DNA of 64,000 nucleotides from Chelonoidis abingdonii (Eukaryota > Chordata > Testudines > Testudinidae), in contig NC_133770.1 of NCBI RefSeq assembly GCF_003597395.2, positions 31,207,756 through 31,271,755 of the forward strand. The letters are read 5' to 3'. The notes below the pieces were generated by a model. It ran no database searches. It was given only the letters and a program-made list of their open reading frames with translations, and was not told the DNA's origin. The translations under genes were made by a program, and so were the position numbers. This document shows positions 36,754 to 49,567 of this stretch, in pieces. Positions within the stretch are counted from its first letter, which is position 1. Each line of letters starts with the position of its first letter.

Positions 36754-37365
36754 TGTGACAGACCCAAACCAGTAGGGTGCAGGAGTCTGGTAGAGGGCAA
36801 ATATACTGGTCACTGGATGAGTAGTTTTCTGTTCCCTGAGTGACCAGAGCAGGGGCTGCACTAGAGTAATCAGGAACCTGCTAGAACCAATTAAGGCAGA
36901 CAGGCTAATTAGACACCTGCAGCAATCAAGGCAGGCTAATCAGGGCACCTGGGTTTAAAAGGGCTCACTCCAGTTCAGGCGGAGGAGCCCAGAGGAGTGG
37001 AAGTGTTGTGTGAGGAGCTGGGATCAAGAAGCACAGGATCTGAGAGTAATTGTTGTTGCTGCTGGAGCGACTAAGGGAGTACATATAGGAGGAAGATCTG
37101 TGGTGAGATAGAAGGGTGTTCGGAGGAGGCCATGGGGAAGCTAGCCCAGGGAGTTTGGTAGCGTCATGCAGCTGTTACAGGAGGTACTATAGACAGGCTG
37201 CAATCTGCAAGCCTGGGCTGGAACCGGAGTAGAGGGCAGGGCCCAGGTCCCCCCAAATTCTCCCAACTCCTGATCAGGGACACAGAAGTGAGTTGACTCA
37301 CTGTGAGGAAGATTCACTGAGGTTGGAGCAATTTGCCAATAAGCACAGGAACCCACCTTGTCACA
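36754..37365 (+). mobile_element. Solo LTR, Gypsy-type
   Basis: 612-base element starting TGTGACAG and ending TTGTCACA, giving 7-base inverted termini with the TG...CA rule. I recognise the sequence (for example 'ggtgcaggagtctggtagag' and 'agggcacctgggtttaaaag') as a common turtle Gypsy-group LTR. A TATA-like 'gggtttaaaa' at 36951-36960 supports + orientation. No gag/pol sequence and no second LTR are nearby, so it is probably a solo LTR left by recombination. The flanks are TA-rich, which hides any short target duplication. Confidence 0.8.
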
Positions 37366-37435
37366 GTTTATATTATATATATATATAACTATATTATATA
37401 ATATATAATAATATAAAACAAAAATTAAAATTCCC
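37366..37435. repeat. AT-rich tract
   Basis: Runs of TATA and ATAATA between the solo LTR and the 3' end of the R4/Dong-like LINE. Confidence 0.8.
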
Positions 37436-39548
37436 TCTCACCCTATGAGTGGTATGTGGTCTTCCTCAACCTCGGGGTTCTACCTTGGGGTCCCCCCAAG
37501 TGCTCCTACCCCATTGGACCACTTTTGGGCCTTCACTTCCACATCCTCTCAGTTCATCTTTCAGCCTTTGTACTTCTCCAGCTTCTATTCTTTTCCGTGA
37601 TGTGCTGTCACTTCGGCACTGCCATTATCTAGGTCACCCACCCCTTCTTGTTCATATTACACGATGTCTGGTGTTGGCCAGTACCTGCCTTGTCCCTCTG
37701 GATTGGAAGTCCCCAAGATCTTTATGTATATCTCCACAACCTTTCTTGGGATCTCCCATCTGAGGGTCTTGGGAGGGGGTGTAGCCCACCGCTGTTGCAG
37801 TATGTTCCTGTACCAATGCCAGCCACTCTGTTGTGCCGTTCAGTGTATGCCATTCCTGCCTGCATCTTACATCCTGCGCCATACGTGGTTGGACTGTCTC
37901 TGAGGCCTCGCTGACAGTCTGCACCTGTGGTCTCTCTAGGTGTAGAGCCGTGACTTCATATGGAGCTGGTAGCTCAGTGCCTGTTTATGTGCTGCTTGAT
38001 CAGTGCCTCAGTGTGCTCTTTTTAGTCAAGCCCTTTTCCACCACTGATAGGATTTCCAATGTTCAGCCACCTCAGCTATCTGTGTCATGGACATCCCATG
38101 CAGGGTCTTGTCTTCCATCGGCCTTTTCTTGCTTGGTCTATCCTCCCATATCTTGCTGCTGCTCAGGCATTCTCAGCAGCTCATTCTTTGGGGACCATCT
38201 TACGATGTCTCCTGGATGTTCCGGGTTTCGGTCCAAACGTGCGCTTATGACATTTTTCCCCACCAAGCCCGTCCGCCTTCTTTTGGTTGAGTATTACAGT
38301 TTCTTGGGTTGGACTGGGTGTGAAACTCGCATTTGAGAGCTTCCGGATCTTCACATCGGCCAGCCTGCATGTCCCCGGCCAGCTCACCTATCGCAGGTAT
38401 CTGATGGAAACCGAGGGCGTATCTGTGATGGTGGTCTGTCTCCCACTGAAGTGAGCTCTTCAGGACCTGTCTTATCCTTGTGGTACTTGGATGTTGCGTC
38501 TCCTTGCCTCTCTCATCGATGTTCCATGGACATGTGCGGATCACCAGTACTTGTAGCTGGTCTGTATTCTGCTATGTGGCACGGCTGGTAGTTCACCCCT
38601 ATCAGTCTTGACTTACCTTTCCCTCTCTTCACTACCATCTGGCCCACACTTCTCCATTCCGAATGACATTCCCGATATCCTCACTGTAGATGGCGCGTCA
38701 GGTGGATTAGCGAGTCGATCTGTCTCGTTCATTCTTAGCACTACAGCTTCTGTCATCCATTGTAGAGGAGGTGGTGATGGAGTTCCACTCCTGAACCTGT
38801 ACCCGTATCCATCCTTGTGATTATCTGGCTGAGGGGTTTAAGCCTATGCGAAACAGCAGCGGAGACAGTGCATCACTTGAGTATATGCCGCACTTCGATG
38901 GCCACTTGTGCAAGCTGCCTTAGTTGACTTCCAGTGTTGTCTTCCATAGTCCCATTGATTTTTGAGGAAAGGTCCTTAGTGTCCTGTTGACTTTTATAGC
39001 ACCAACTTCACAGATCACGGTGCGGCATTGAGTCGGTAGCTTTCCTCTGTAGTCAATCAGGCTGTGCTCAGATGGTCTGTCTCCTTGGTCTTTGGGCGAC
39101 TGCTTATCTAGGCAACTTGTTTGAGGCCTCTGTTGTTGTTTCCAACTGCTCTCTGAGCTGTGCTCATTGACTGGCATATTGGTCCTGTAGTTGCTTGCTA
39201 TGATGCCTGATAGCGACTTTCATGTTGGGTGAGGCAGGTTATTGGTCGGGTAGTTGAACGGTTCTGTTCCTTGCAGGGGTCTTTCATGATCTAGCACTGT
39301 CCTTCCTGTGTTAGCATTTGGGGGAGCTTGCTGCCAACAGCTGTTCACTGTTCGCTAGGCGTTTCATGTCACTGCTGTTAGTTTCTTTAGCCAGTAGGTG
39401 CGGATCATGTCTGGTCCAGGTGCTGTCCAGCTCTTCATATTCTTGACCCTCTGCTGGATGTCTTGTACTGTGATGGTGACTGGTTTCTGTTCTGGGAGAT
39501 TGCTGTGCTCTGTTTTCAGGTCCTGCAGCCACTTTGCACTAGTGTTAT
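37436..39548 (-). mobile_element. R4/Dong-type LINE, 5'-truncated and decayed
   Basis: About 2.1 kb, read on the minus strand in changing frames. From 39545 down: QDIQQRVKNMKSWTAPGPDM (RT N-terminal side); VNRTLRTF and SMGLWKTTLEVN near 38920-39000; the block before the YxDD region, where DGYGYRFRSGT and MSFGMEKCG remain but the catalytic YxDD reads in a broken frame; LADVKIRKLS near 38350; MEDKTLHGM; a degenerate Cys/His block QDVRCRQ; and ILGDFQSR...QVLANTRHRV near 37700, corresponding to the restriction-like endonuclease region. I know this order from R4/Dong elements, whose endonuclease is C-terminal. Multiple stops and shifts make it inactive. The 3' end abuts an AT-rich tract. Confidence 0.82.
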
Positions 39549-39569
39549 GAGTCTTCTCTCATATATATA

Positions 39570-39662
39570 GGATCACATTCAGTCCCTGATGTATGCAGAT
39601 GCAGTTCCATTGATTTCAATGGAATTGCACCTGCTTGAATAAGAGCCAGATTTGGCCCTTCT
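39570..39662. repeat. Palindromic-family copy
   Basis: 'tgcagttccattgatttcaa' and 'tggaattgcacctgcttgaa' form a hairpin directly upstream of the R4/Dong-like element's 5' limit; 'agccagatttggccc' closes it. Confidence 0.7.
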
Positions 39663-40104
39663 AACATAAAATAACACAAGTGAATTACTCTTAATGGTTT
39701 CCATATTGTTTTATTCCCCGCCATTACCCTGGATGATGCTCTTCAAATAATTCAATGTCTTCTTTATCACACCTCCTCTGTTTTAATTTTAAGTCCTTTA
39801 TTATCCTTAAAGAGCTTATATAGTTTATCTGTTATGTACTCAAGTTGCTTTTCAGTCTTCCCATGAAGGGCTTCATCATCTATAAAAACAGTGCTCCTCC
39901 CCAACCTTTTCCAAGTGAATAATTCTTCCGCAGGTTAAACTTGAATGTCCTGTCAATGGATGAACAGCCACCCAGTTGCCACTCTAGTATCAGTTTTCCA
40001 AATCTCAGACTACCTATGGTGTGGTGTCTATTATATTTTTTATCACTCCCATCTTTACTACCTGTATTTATAGATTCCTTGTTGCTTTGTGTCTTTTCTC
40101 TTCT

Positions 40105-40371
40105 AAGGCCTGGTCTACAAAAAAATTGTAACTGATTGAGCTATTTCAGCTAGGGGGTGTGATTTTTATCCTGATATAGTTAAAGCAATACCACCCCTAA
40201 TATGGATGCAGTAGTACTGGTATAAAGGTGCCGTATCCCAGTATAGCTCTTTTTCTATAAATAAGGAGTAAGCTATGCCTGTATAAACACATTTAACCTA
40301 CACTAAAACAGTTTCTAAATTAATTTAATTAAACTGGTTACATATGTGGACACATGTCCTCAGTTTAGCAC
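40105..40371. mobile_element. Probable MITE of the 'aaggcctggtctac' type
   Basis: The left end 'aaggcctggtctacaaaaaa' matches the start of a common reptile non-autonomous DNA element. The right end, reverse-complemented, reads 'aggacatgtgtccacatat', a decayed partner. No coding capacity. Confidence 0.55.
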
Positions 40372-40724
40372 AACCATAGCATCAGTGATATGCAAAGGCT
40401 TTTGATTAGCATATTAGTTTACTGTATTATCAAAAATCTGTTAATACTAATATCAATTATTTTTGTATTCTGTCACTTTTAGTAATGGGGCTAGAGTTCA
40501 AAACTTGAGTGTATAAAACTGCTGTAAATCAAGTATTACATCCCATTTCAGAGAACAGCCTATTGCAGCATAGGCCAGTCAGAAGATATGATCAGCTTAC
40601 TCTGATTTATATGTGTAAAGAGATCTAATTGAATTTCATGGAGCATAACTCCATTTAGGTCAATGGAGCTACACTGATTTGCATATTTCTAATAGTGAGT
40701 TAGAAATTCACAGTGGGAAGAACA

Positions 40725-40915
40725 GTACTGTGGATCAGGGAGACAGAACAACTTTGTTGTGTTCCCAGCACTGCCACTGATATATTGTGTAATCTTAGGC
40801 AAGTCACTTGACCTATCTGTGTCTTAGTTTACACAGGGATGATAATACTTCCCTGACTTACAATAGTGTTGGGGGGATTCACTCTTGGAAAAACTCTTTG
40901 AGAGCACTGTATGGA
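40725..40915 (+). mobile_element. MIR SINE
   Basis: tRNA-derived SINE of the amniote MIR family in + orientation: 'cccagcactgccactgat', 'taggcaagtcacttgacct' and 'gtgtcttagtttacacaggg' correspond to the MIR core and downstream region, ending near 'agagcactgtatgg'. Confidence 0.82.
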
Positions 40916-41457
40916 TATAATATCACAAACAAAGTTATTTGCCATTGCTTGGTACTTGTTCATCTTTTAGCTATTACATTTTGTTTATAACAATTTACTA
41001 TTCTGTATAAATGCATGTGCCAATATATTGGTTTTTTTGTTTTGTTTTTTTTTTAAAAAGTGTTATCCAAACAAAAAATAAAGAACAGAAATCATATGGA
41101 CAAGAGACATATTACTCATGATGAGAAGAATCTATAACAGACGCAGCACTAACTCATAACTGAACGCCAAATGCAAGCAGTTTCAAAATACGTGCATATT
41201 GTCAGCATGAAACCAGTCCATTCTCTGCTACACAGAATGTCCCCCAAGTAGTAGTGAACCTAACAGCAGGAACTCTAATGGCTGTGTTCTCATGCGTGGA
41301 GGGGGAAAGGAGCACTTTACAGCTATCTTGGGCAGCTTTAAGTTGTTCATTCTTTACTCACTTTTTTAAAGCTGTTTCTAGATGGGACCATAAACACTAA
41401 GATCTTGGTCCTCACAAGGCCTATTTTTGGGAGGGCCATGCCCATTCTTTTCACCAA

Positions 41458-41532
41458 GAGTGAAATCTGGGCCTCGCTGAAGTCAGTGGCAAAACTCCAA
41501 ACCACTTCAATGAGGTTAGGATTTCATCTCGA
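41458..41532. repeat. Palindromic-family copy
   Basis: 'gtgaaatctgggcctcgctg' and 'aagtcagtggcaaaactcca' are mirrored by 'cacttcaatgaggttagga' and 'tttcat'. Confidence 0.65.
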
Positions 41533-41584
41533 GGGAACAAAATGTGAGCCACATAGGATTGGCACCTTTCTAATCACAAAAGAA

Positions 41585-42610
41585 TGAACACTGCTGCCCT
41601 TTCCCCTCCCCACCCCTTCCCCGAGGTCCCACCCCCGCCCTGCCCCTTCTCTGAGGCCCCATCCCTACTTACTCTATCCTTCCCCCTCTGTCGCTCGCTC
41701 TCCCCACCCTCACTCACTCATTTTCACCAGGCTGCCTCGGGGGGGCGGGGGGAGGCTGTGGGAGGGGGTGAGGGCCCAGCTGGGGCCAGAAATGAGGACT
41801 CCAGGCTGAGGCAGGGGGTTGGGATGTGAGAGGGGGTGAGGGCTCCAGCTGGGGGTGTGGGATCTGGGGTGGGGACGGGGATGAGGAGATTGAGGTACAG
41901 GAGGGTGCTCGGGGCTGGGAGATGTGACTAAGGGGTTCGGAGTGTGGGATGGGGATCTGGGCTGAGACAGGGAGTTGGGCTATAGTAGGGAATATGGGCT
42001 CTGGGATGGGGTTTAGGCTCCAGAGTGGGGCCAGAAATGAGGGGTTCAGGGTGCAGGAGAGGACTCTGGGCTGGGCAGCAGGTTGGGATACGGGGAGGTG
42101 AGGGGTCCAGCTGGGGGTGCGGGCTTTGGGATGGGGCCAGGGATGAGGGGTTTAGGTACAGGAGAGGGCTCTGGGCTGGGCCCGAAGGGTTTGGAGTGCT
42201 GAAAGGGGTGCGGGCTCTGGGAGGGAGTTTGGGTGTGGGAGTGGGCTCAGGGCTGGGGCAGGGGGTTGGAGTGTGGGAGGGGTGATGGGTGCGAGCTCCG
42301 GGTGGCGCTTACCTGAGGTGGCTTTTGGGAAGTAGCTGGCATGTCCCTGCAGCTGCTAGACAGAGGCACAGCCGGGCAGCTCTGTGCGCTGCCCCCGCCG
42401 CTCCCCTTGGCCACCGATGGTTCTTAGCCAAGGGGAGCTGCACAGCCAGCACTTGAGGTGGGAGCTAGGAGCCGGAGGGACATGCCAGCTGCTTCCCGGG
42501 AACTGGGGAGGGAGTCTGTCAGCTCCGCGAAAACAGACTTTTAACGGCCTGATCAGTAATCCTGATTGACGCCACCAGGTTCCCTTTTCAACAGGGTGTT
42601 CAGAGAGCCT
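41585..42610. mobile_element. G-rich composite interspersed repeat with internal minisatellite
   Basis: Starts with a C-rich block (41590-41720), followed by about 550 bases of G-rich tandem units like 'ggggttgggatgtgagaggg'. A hairpin 'ctccccttggcc...ggccaaggggag'-like pair lies near 42400-42445, then 'cttttaacggcctgatcagt' and 'cgccaccaggttcccttttc'. The minisatellite and hairpin resemble the inner hAT at 29023-29950; the end sequence differs. I recognise it as a common turtle repeat and cannot set exact ends or a superfamily. Confidence 0.65.
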
Positions 42611-44499
42611 CCCATTTGCATCATTCTCTAAGTTCCCACTCACAAAATGGTACCATGGTGAAGGACACTTTCCTGATGTATCTTGCACAGTTTTCTATTA
42701 GTTTGGGCATAACATGGTCACTTTCTTTCTAAAACACACAGTGCATATAGTGAGTCAATAAGATCTATTTCAACTATATAAACACTGATAAACCAATAAT
42801 AAATTAAAATGCCATATATGAAGCACTGTTATATAATCCACCCTGTTATATAAAGCTGCACTCCGACGCCTAACTTTATTGCAGATCTTTATATATTTTC
42901 TGTTTAAAAAGCAGAACTCCAGGCTCTCTCTCTCAACACTCACATTCTCTCCTCCTCTCAGTTACAAAAACTGTATATAAAGTAAAATACTCCAAACTCT
43001 GGAAATGCAACTCAGTATTGCCAACTCCAAGCATATGAAAATCATGAGTCAGACCTCAAAAGTCATGAGTGGTGTAGAAATAATGAGACTTTTTGAAATA
43101 TTGGATTCTTTTCATTTGCCTTCTGGTATGAAGCCTTTAAGGTTCACTTTTTCAAGCTTTTCTCTTCAACCATGAGGGCTAGAAACTCCCTTTGTTTTAA
43201 TTGAAAGCTAAGATTCTCAGGTAATAACATGATTTGAGCAGCTGGTGCTTTAAGAAAAACACCAAATATCATGACGTGATAAAATCTTTAAAGTTGGTGG
43301 CTCTGGATTCTCATCAAAGCCTTAATTTGCCCACATTGCACCTTTGGGATCCAATTTTGACCTCAGTCACAGCCATGCAGCTCCCATTGAAATGAACAGG
43401 AATTATGCATGTGTTTTTCTGTTTTGTAGGGAGAATAAAAGAGATTAATAAAAGAGATAAAAACATTAATCTATTGATTTCACTGGTTCTGTGTGTTCTT
43501 CCCCCTCTGCATATAGTCAAAAATGTACACAGCTAGAGTGAAATTCACCCTAGTGTAGAAAACTCCCTCAAGGCCTAGCGAACACCTCCTTCTATTTTAG
43601 TTAAACTAGAGCTGTAAGTGTGGCACAGGTACTTGTGCAGATCCCGTCCACTGGGGTGAAATTTACCCCTTTCAATATTACAGAAAAATAAACAGCACTC
43701 AACTACTAACAAACATTGATATTCTCCACTCCACGTTATGCTGGTACATCTCCATTGAAGTCAATGAGATTACACCAATGAAAACCAGTATGACTGACTA
43801 ATAGTGTATATTTACACTGGTTCTAGATCTTTATCACTGTTAGCTTCAGTGGAGCTATACTACTCTAATGTAGCTCCATTATCTTTATTGGAGCTATGCT
43901 GCTTTTTCACCATCAGTTATAAGTTCTGGCCTATAACTCTAAACTTAGTGGAAATTTTGTAATGAGGGCTAAAGCAATCTCAAAGTTATTCTTTAAAAAA
44001 CATTTAGATCATAATTCCCTTGTTTTTCCATTTTTATTTATTTTTCATTCCCTCCTCCTCAGCTCAAAAAAAAAAGACTGGAAGCTAATACTCAGTGAGC
44101 ATTAGCCACTTCGAAAGTTTCCATTCGTCAAGGTCAGCCATTTTTTAATCCACACAGGAAGAGGAGTCATAATGTCACATCATGCCATCAATTGCTAAAG
44201 AGATCTCCCCATCAATTACAGTAGAGAGTTCTGTTTAAAAATCAGCATCACAGCAGGACTGTAGGAATCTTTTTCACAGCAGGAAAATAATTATTTTTAC
44301 TCTCCTGCAACTCAAAAAGGGATTAATTGATTTAAAAAAAATTATGAAATCCACCATTGAGTTTGGGGGTCAAGTGTATGAACTTTCACCACCAAAGGAT
44401 AGAAACCTATGAGATGTGAAAATGGGATTATAATGGAAATGTCATTATTTTAACCTCAACTACACAATTCTCTATCAATGAAAGCCCTCTCTTTCTGTT

Positions 44500-44503
<4 letters not shown>
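42611..44503. other. Intron 2 segment, no gene seen
   Basis: Contains several diverged palindromic-family arms (about 43373-43400 and 43740-43800). The stretch 44095-44260 has mixed composition with no repeat signature and might be conserved regulatory sequence, which I cannot test. Confidence 0.5.

Positions 44504-44532
<29 letters not shown>
44504..44532. repeat. (CA)n microsatellite
   Basis: About 14 consecutive CA dinucleotides. Confidence 0.95.
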
Positions 44533-44534
<2 letters not shown>

Positions 44535-44707
44535 GAACAGCCTTTCGTGCTTTGTCTATACTAGCTAAGGAACCTGCAGGGAGAATGTGTTAATACCTTT
44601 CTATCAAACTATGCTCCAAAATGGTTCTTGTTAGAACAATATTAATATTTTTCCAGGTGAGTACAGACAGGGCATGAGGAGGCTGTCATTTATATGTTCA
44701 TATGTGT

Positions 44708-44723
44708 GGGGGGGGGGGGGGGG
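44708..44723. repeat. Poly-G run
   Basis: 16 consecutive G residues. Confidence 0.95.
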
Positions 44724-47570
44724 TTTGGTACTGAAAAACATAACCTAGTGGTATTACTTGTTCATAGGGCTGGTTGGAAAAATTTTTATGGAACAGTTTA
44801 GTTAATATTGTAACATTTTTGTGTCAGTTTTATGGAATATTTGCTGAGGAAAGGTTGAAAGTTTTGTTTTGACTATCACTTTGATTCTATTAAAATATTA
44901 ATTGTAATAGTATATTATACTTATATATAGCATTTAATAATATATTCAACATTTTCATACACTATAAATGGCAACATTAAATTAATTGAAATTATACTGT
45001 CAAAATTTCATGTTTCAACACAATCAAAGCCACTATTGAAATGAAATCTTTCAATACCCATCAAAACAAAATAGTTCAGTGCTCCTGAATCAGTTTTTTT
45101 GAGGGGTTGGATGAGATATTGTTTCCCAGGAAATTTCTGAACCTTTGCTTTTCATTCTGATTTGGAACAAAAATTTTAGAGATTTCAAATATTCCCACAG
45201 AACAGAAATTTCAATTCCCAACCAGCTCCACTTGTGCCTTAAAAATGAAAATATTTACATATCTCATGTTTTGTGTTAAAAATCAACCTTGGTTTTCTTC
45301 CATTTTTCTGTTAAAAAATACATGGTAGTACTATTGATTTAATTATTTGGAGGTGTCCACTATGGTAGGTATTTTCCAAACACTCAAAGAGGATTGTCTC
45401 TGCTCCAAGGAGTGCTCAATTTATGGAGAGACACAGAAGCAGGTTAGGGGAAGGGCAGCACAGTGGACTCTGTACTAAGGCCCCAATTCTGCAAACATAC
45501 AGATTAATAGCTTTATCCATGTGAATTGTTGCAATGACAGTTTTAGTTATGTTTTCTCTGGGTGAGCTGGGATGGATTATGGAATGTTCCTCCAGCAAAG
45601 CACTGATGATGTGGGATCCTAAACTCCCATTATTTTCTAACTAGGGGAGAGGGAAGAATCATTTTTCTTGTATGGATAATTTGGGAGCTATGAATCAGCC
45701 TGTTGTTTTTACTTAAGTAGTGTACAGAGAAGAATTCTGTAAAATTAGGCTTCTGCCTGTTTCTCAGACTGCTGTAGATTTTTTCCCTGCAGCCTCTCTT
45801 AATTTGAGTTCTTGGAAAATTCCAAAGATATACAGTCATGACTACGCACAGCAATCCTAGGGAGTCTGATTTTGTACATTAGTTTGTCAGTGATTCCAGT
45901 AATGCACTACCCTGTGTTTGAGGGCTAAGGATCCTCAGCTGGTAACCAGAAAACTGAATCAGTAACAGAACAGATAGACACAGTAAAAATATGTTCTTGA
46001 AACTTCCACATCTGAACTGAAATGAATTTGTTGTTGTGGCATATCTTCAGGGAGTACTTTTCCCAGACGTTAATAGGCATTGTTATCTGTTGGTTATGCA
46101 GTCTGCAGTGGTATGTGTTCCAAACCATTATAAACTCCCTCAAGGAAGTTTTAAAGCATAAGTGTGTGTGTGTCGGGGGAGGAATATGAGACCTTTATTT
46201 CCTGAATAATGCCCATGCCTCACAGATAATTAGAAATTATCTGTCAAGAAAGCTCCTTAACTGACTACAATAAGAAAACACATTCCATTTTTTGCTTTTT
46301 GTGGCTGTCTCCTTCCTCCCCCTTCTCCCATTCTCCTTGCATTTTCTAAAAGAGCTTTGTTATAGGAACCTTTATGTACAAGTCAAACACAGATGAAAGT
46401 AACTTTCAGTGGCTGAGCAGCACACTCTCTTCACCTCTCCACCCAGTCCCTAGATTGCAACAGACATCTGCCTATGTAAACACCATGTCAGAGTCCAGCA
46501 GAGACATTTTATGTTCATTGTTTCTCCAAAATAAATAAAGGAGGCACAGATGATATGAACTGGATGTAGACATTCCATTGCTAATAACTGAGCCATGTTT
46601 GTAATTGCTAATAGCTAAACCGTGTTTCAGCATGGGAACACTGTGCTAGCTGCAGTATAGATCTGGCCTGAATAAAGTGACACAGATGGTAACATTAATG
46701 TATGTTTCTTTGGAGCTGAAGTGGAAATTTCACTGGGGGAAAAACGTCATGATTTCACAAGCACATCTATGTTTGTTTTCAATTATTTCTTTAATACTGG
46801 CAATATTGGCATGCTTGATCCATGATAAATGTCAATGCCACCTTAGGAATTCACTGTTAAGAGGTTTCTGTGAAGTAGGTAGGCATTTATTTCATCTAAT
46901 AAAGGAAAGAAAGCACCTGGGAGCTATTTAAGAGAAGAATTGTTTTTTTCTTCCCTTAACAGGGATAAGTGTCCCATTTTGATCATATGCAACAACTAAA
47001 ATACAAGTAGCCAATTTTAATAAATCACAATGTAAACATTACTATAGCTGCTATCTTAGGGCTATCCTGAAGTCCTTCCACACCTGCATCCGAAGAGAGC
47101 AGCTAGTGTTTATGTTATCATTCTCCAGGACACAAACAGCAGGCACAGCTACCACACAAGCAGACACACTGTGTGCTCAGATTCTTGTCAATGTACATGG
47201 ACTGTGTGCTTATGCGTGAATGCCCAGCATCCTTCACACCCACATGCACATCTGCTTCAGCACCCTGGTGAGCCAAGGGGGGTGGAAATACATATCGCTA
47301 CTTTTGGTCTGACCTCGTCGACATAGCTGAACAGGGATTTTTTGCAAAATGTTTGTAAATCTGGCAGAATATCAAGGATAAAGGGGGCAGCAATCAGCAA
47401 TACTTGCCACTGGGTTGCCACATTTTCCTCTCCTGAGTAAGAAAAGTATTGAGACTGATCTTCTAAAATACAAGCTTTGATCACATAGTGATAAATTTAA
47501 GATTCATAGGGTCCATTCTTCTTGGGGGAGACTACAATCTTATTTATGACTTCTTAGGTCAAGCTAGGCA
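44724..47570. other. Intron 2 segment, no gene seen
   Basis: AT-rich. 46595-46670 ('cagcatgggaacactgtgct' then 'gcagtatagatctggcctga') resembles one end of the MITE family seen at 40105. No coding signal. Confidence 0.5.
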
Positions 47571-47574
47571 TTGT

Positions 47575-47636
47575 GAGCCTGACCCAAAGCCCATGGAGAC
47601 TCATAGACTTCCGTGGGCTGTGGATCAGAGCGTATA
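47575..47636. repeat. Palindromic-family copy with long arms
   Basis: 'gcctgacccaaagcccatgg' on the left is mirrored by 'cgtgggctgtggatcagagc' on the right. This shows the outer arm (about 'gggcctgatccaaagccca') that other copies have partly lost. Confidence 0.78.
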
Positions 47637-49567
47637 ACCATGGTGAGAGGTCACTTTGGATCTTGATGTGACAAGCAAAAAGGTGAGGTTGTTCGTTGAA
47701 CGAAGTGACAGAGCAGAGTTCAAAGTGACTGGCTTCCGTAGAGCAGCTGCACAGTGGTGAAGCATCAGTTTACAGTCAGACATCTTCTATTGCAAAACAG
47801 ATAATAATAAGGCATGAGAACATGAGGGTTCATGAAAAGAAAGGGAATGGAAAGTTAGAGAGAATGGGAAAAATCAGAGGGACATATAGCATGGACCGCC
47901 TAATTCAGAAAACACAACCTACATTCTTGAGGTCCTCCTCAGTTTTTACTCAGACCAAACTCCCATTAGCTTCATAAGCATAGGTGAGAATAAAGTCATG
48001 ATTCAGCAAAGTGCTTAAGCAGAAATTTAAGTCGCATTGAATTAAATGGGACTTCTCATGTCCTTTAAGTTATGTACGTGCACATTGCTGAGTCACAGTC
48101 TTAAATGTGCTTTAACTAGAGACCAGGTTCCTTTAATCAAGATGGAGCTTTACATGCAGGGGCTTGTGATCTTCACAATCCACACCTCTGGACTGAAGAT
48201 GAGATGCTGTAAAAGTTTTTTTTTCATGGGACTATTCAAGTGCTTAAATTTAGGTACTTGCTTAAAACATTTTCTGAATCCGGGTCTAAAAGACTACCTG
48301 TCTTAGTCCTACTTACTGGGCCCAAATCCTGAAGTTCTTACTTTGGCAGAACTCCTGCAGGCTTGAAGACATGCAAATTAAGTGCTGTCTGTGGGCTCTT
48401 GGGAAATTGTCAGTGCAACCCTACTAAACTAGGTTACAGTGTCGAAGCCTTTGATTTAACAGTAGTGAGTTCCCTAAAAGAAATCAGTCTTGAAAGTTCT
48501 GTATCTTAAAAATCTGCTAAAAAAACTTACGTATACTGGATTTTCACTTAGAGAACTGATTTGTTAGTATCTCCACACTATAACTGCTACAAAGTAAGTA
48601 GCATCACAGAACATTTATTAGTCATGATGCCAGGATTGCCTTTTGCTTAGATTTTAACAAAGCTGAGGATGCAAGCCTAGCCCAGAGTCGTCTTGTCTTT
48701 TTACTGAACTAATATTTTTCTTGAAAAAGAAACAGATGCCAGAGTGGTCTTTTGATCAGAAAAAAACAACATTGCCTTGAAGGGAATCTTTCCTGTTTAT
48801 CACGTTGCTGCTTTGAAAAACACTAGCTTGCAGCAGAGCTAGACTTTTTTAATGTACAAGACAAGGGGCAAAACAGGATGAGGCTATGATGGAAACTGTA
48901 TATCACAAGAACTCAGAAAGACCGGAAGTAACACAAGAAATAGAAATTCTTAATTAAAAGTATAATTGTACAAGTTTGGGCAAGAGGATAATGACTTTAA
49001 AATGTCAGCCTTTGTGCCTGTTCATAATGATAAAGCTATTAAGCCATATGTACTGTACTTAATTTTGTTTCTCATAGCAAGTCATTTAGTATCCACGTCA
49101 ATCCTGTCCACAAAAAACCCAAAGTATTTCTGCTGCTGTAGTTTCAAACCCCAGATTAAAAGCAGGGCTAGTTAGAGCAGTACCAGCTAGAGCTGCTGCA
49201 CGGCAGTTAAAAACATAAGAGAGTCTATTATAAATCCCTGTTTTCAGAGATTAAAAATGACACATAAAAATTCACTGCCAGGATGAAATCCAGCCAAAGA
49301 GTGAAATATTTTTAACACAATTGGTTAAAGAAAAAAAAAATCAGTTTGGTCTTTTAGTAGTTTTACAAGTACAAAAACACTGAGGCTTTTAGGTGTTTTG
49401 TTTGTTTGTTTTTTGGCACATCTGACTGAAAAATAATTTTGTTTTAAAAAACTAAGTGTGGCAAGAAGTTAGTTCTTAAAACAATCAAATCACTTCTGTT
49501 ATTTCAGAAAACTAATTAGAACAGAAATAGCCACAACCAAGTCATTTAATTTAAAAAATTCTATTAT
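47637..49567. other. Intron 2 segment, no gene seen
   Basis: No gene. Diverged palindromic arms lie near 48000-48060 and 48235-48290. Confidence 0.5.
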
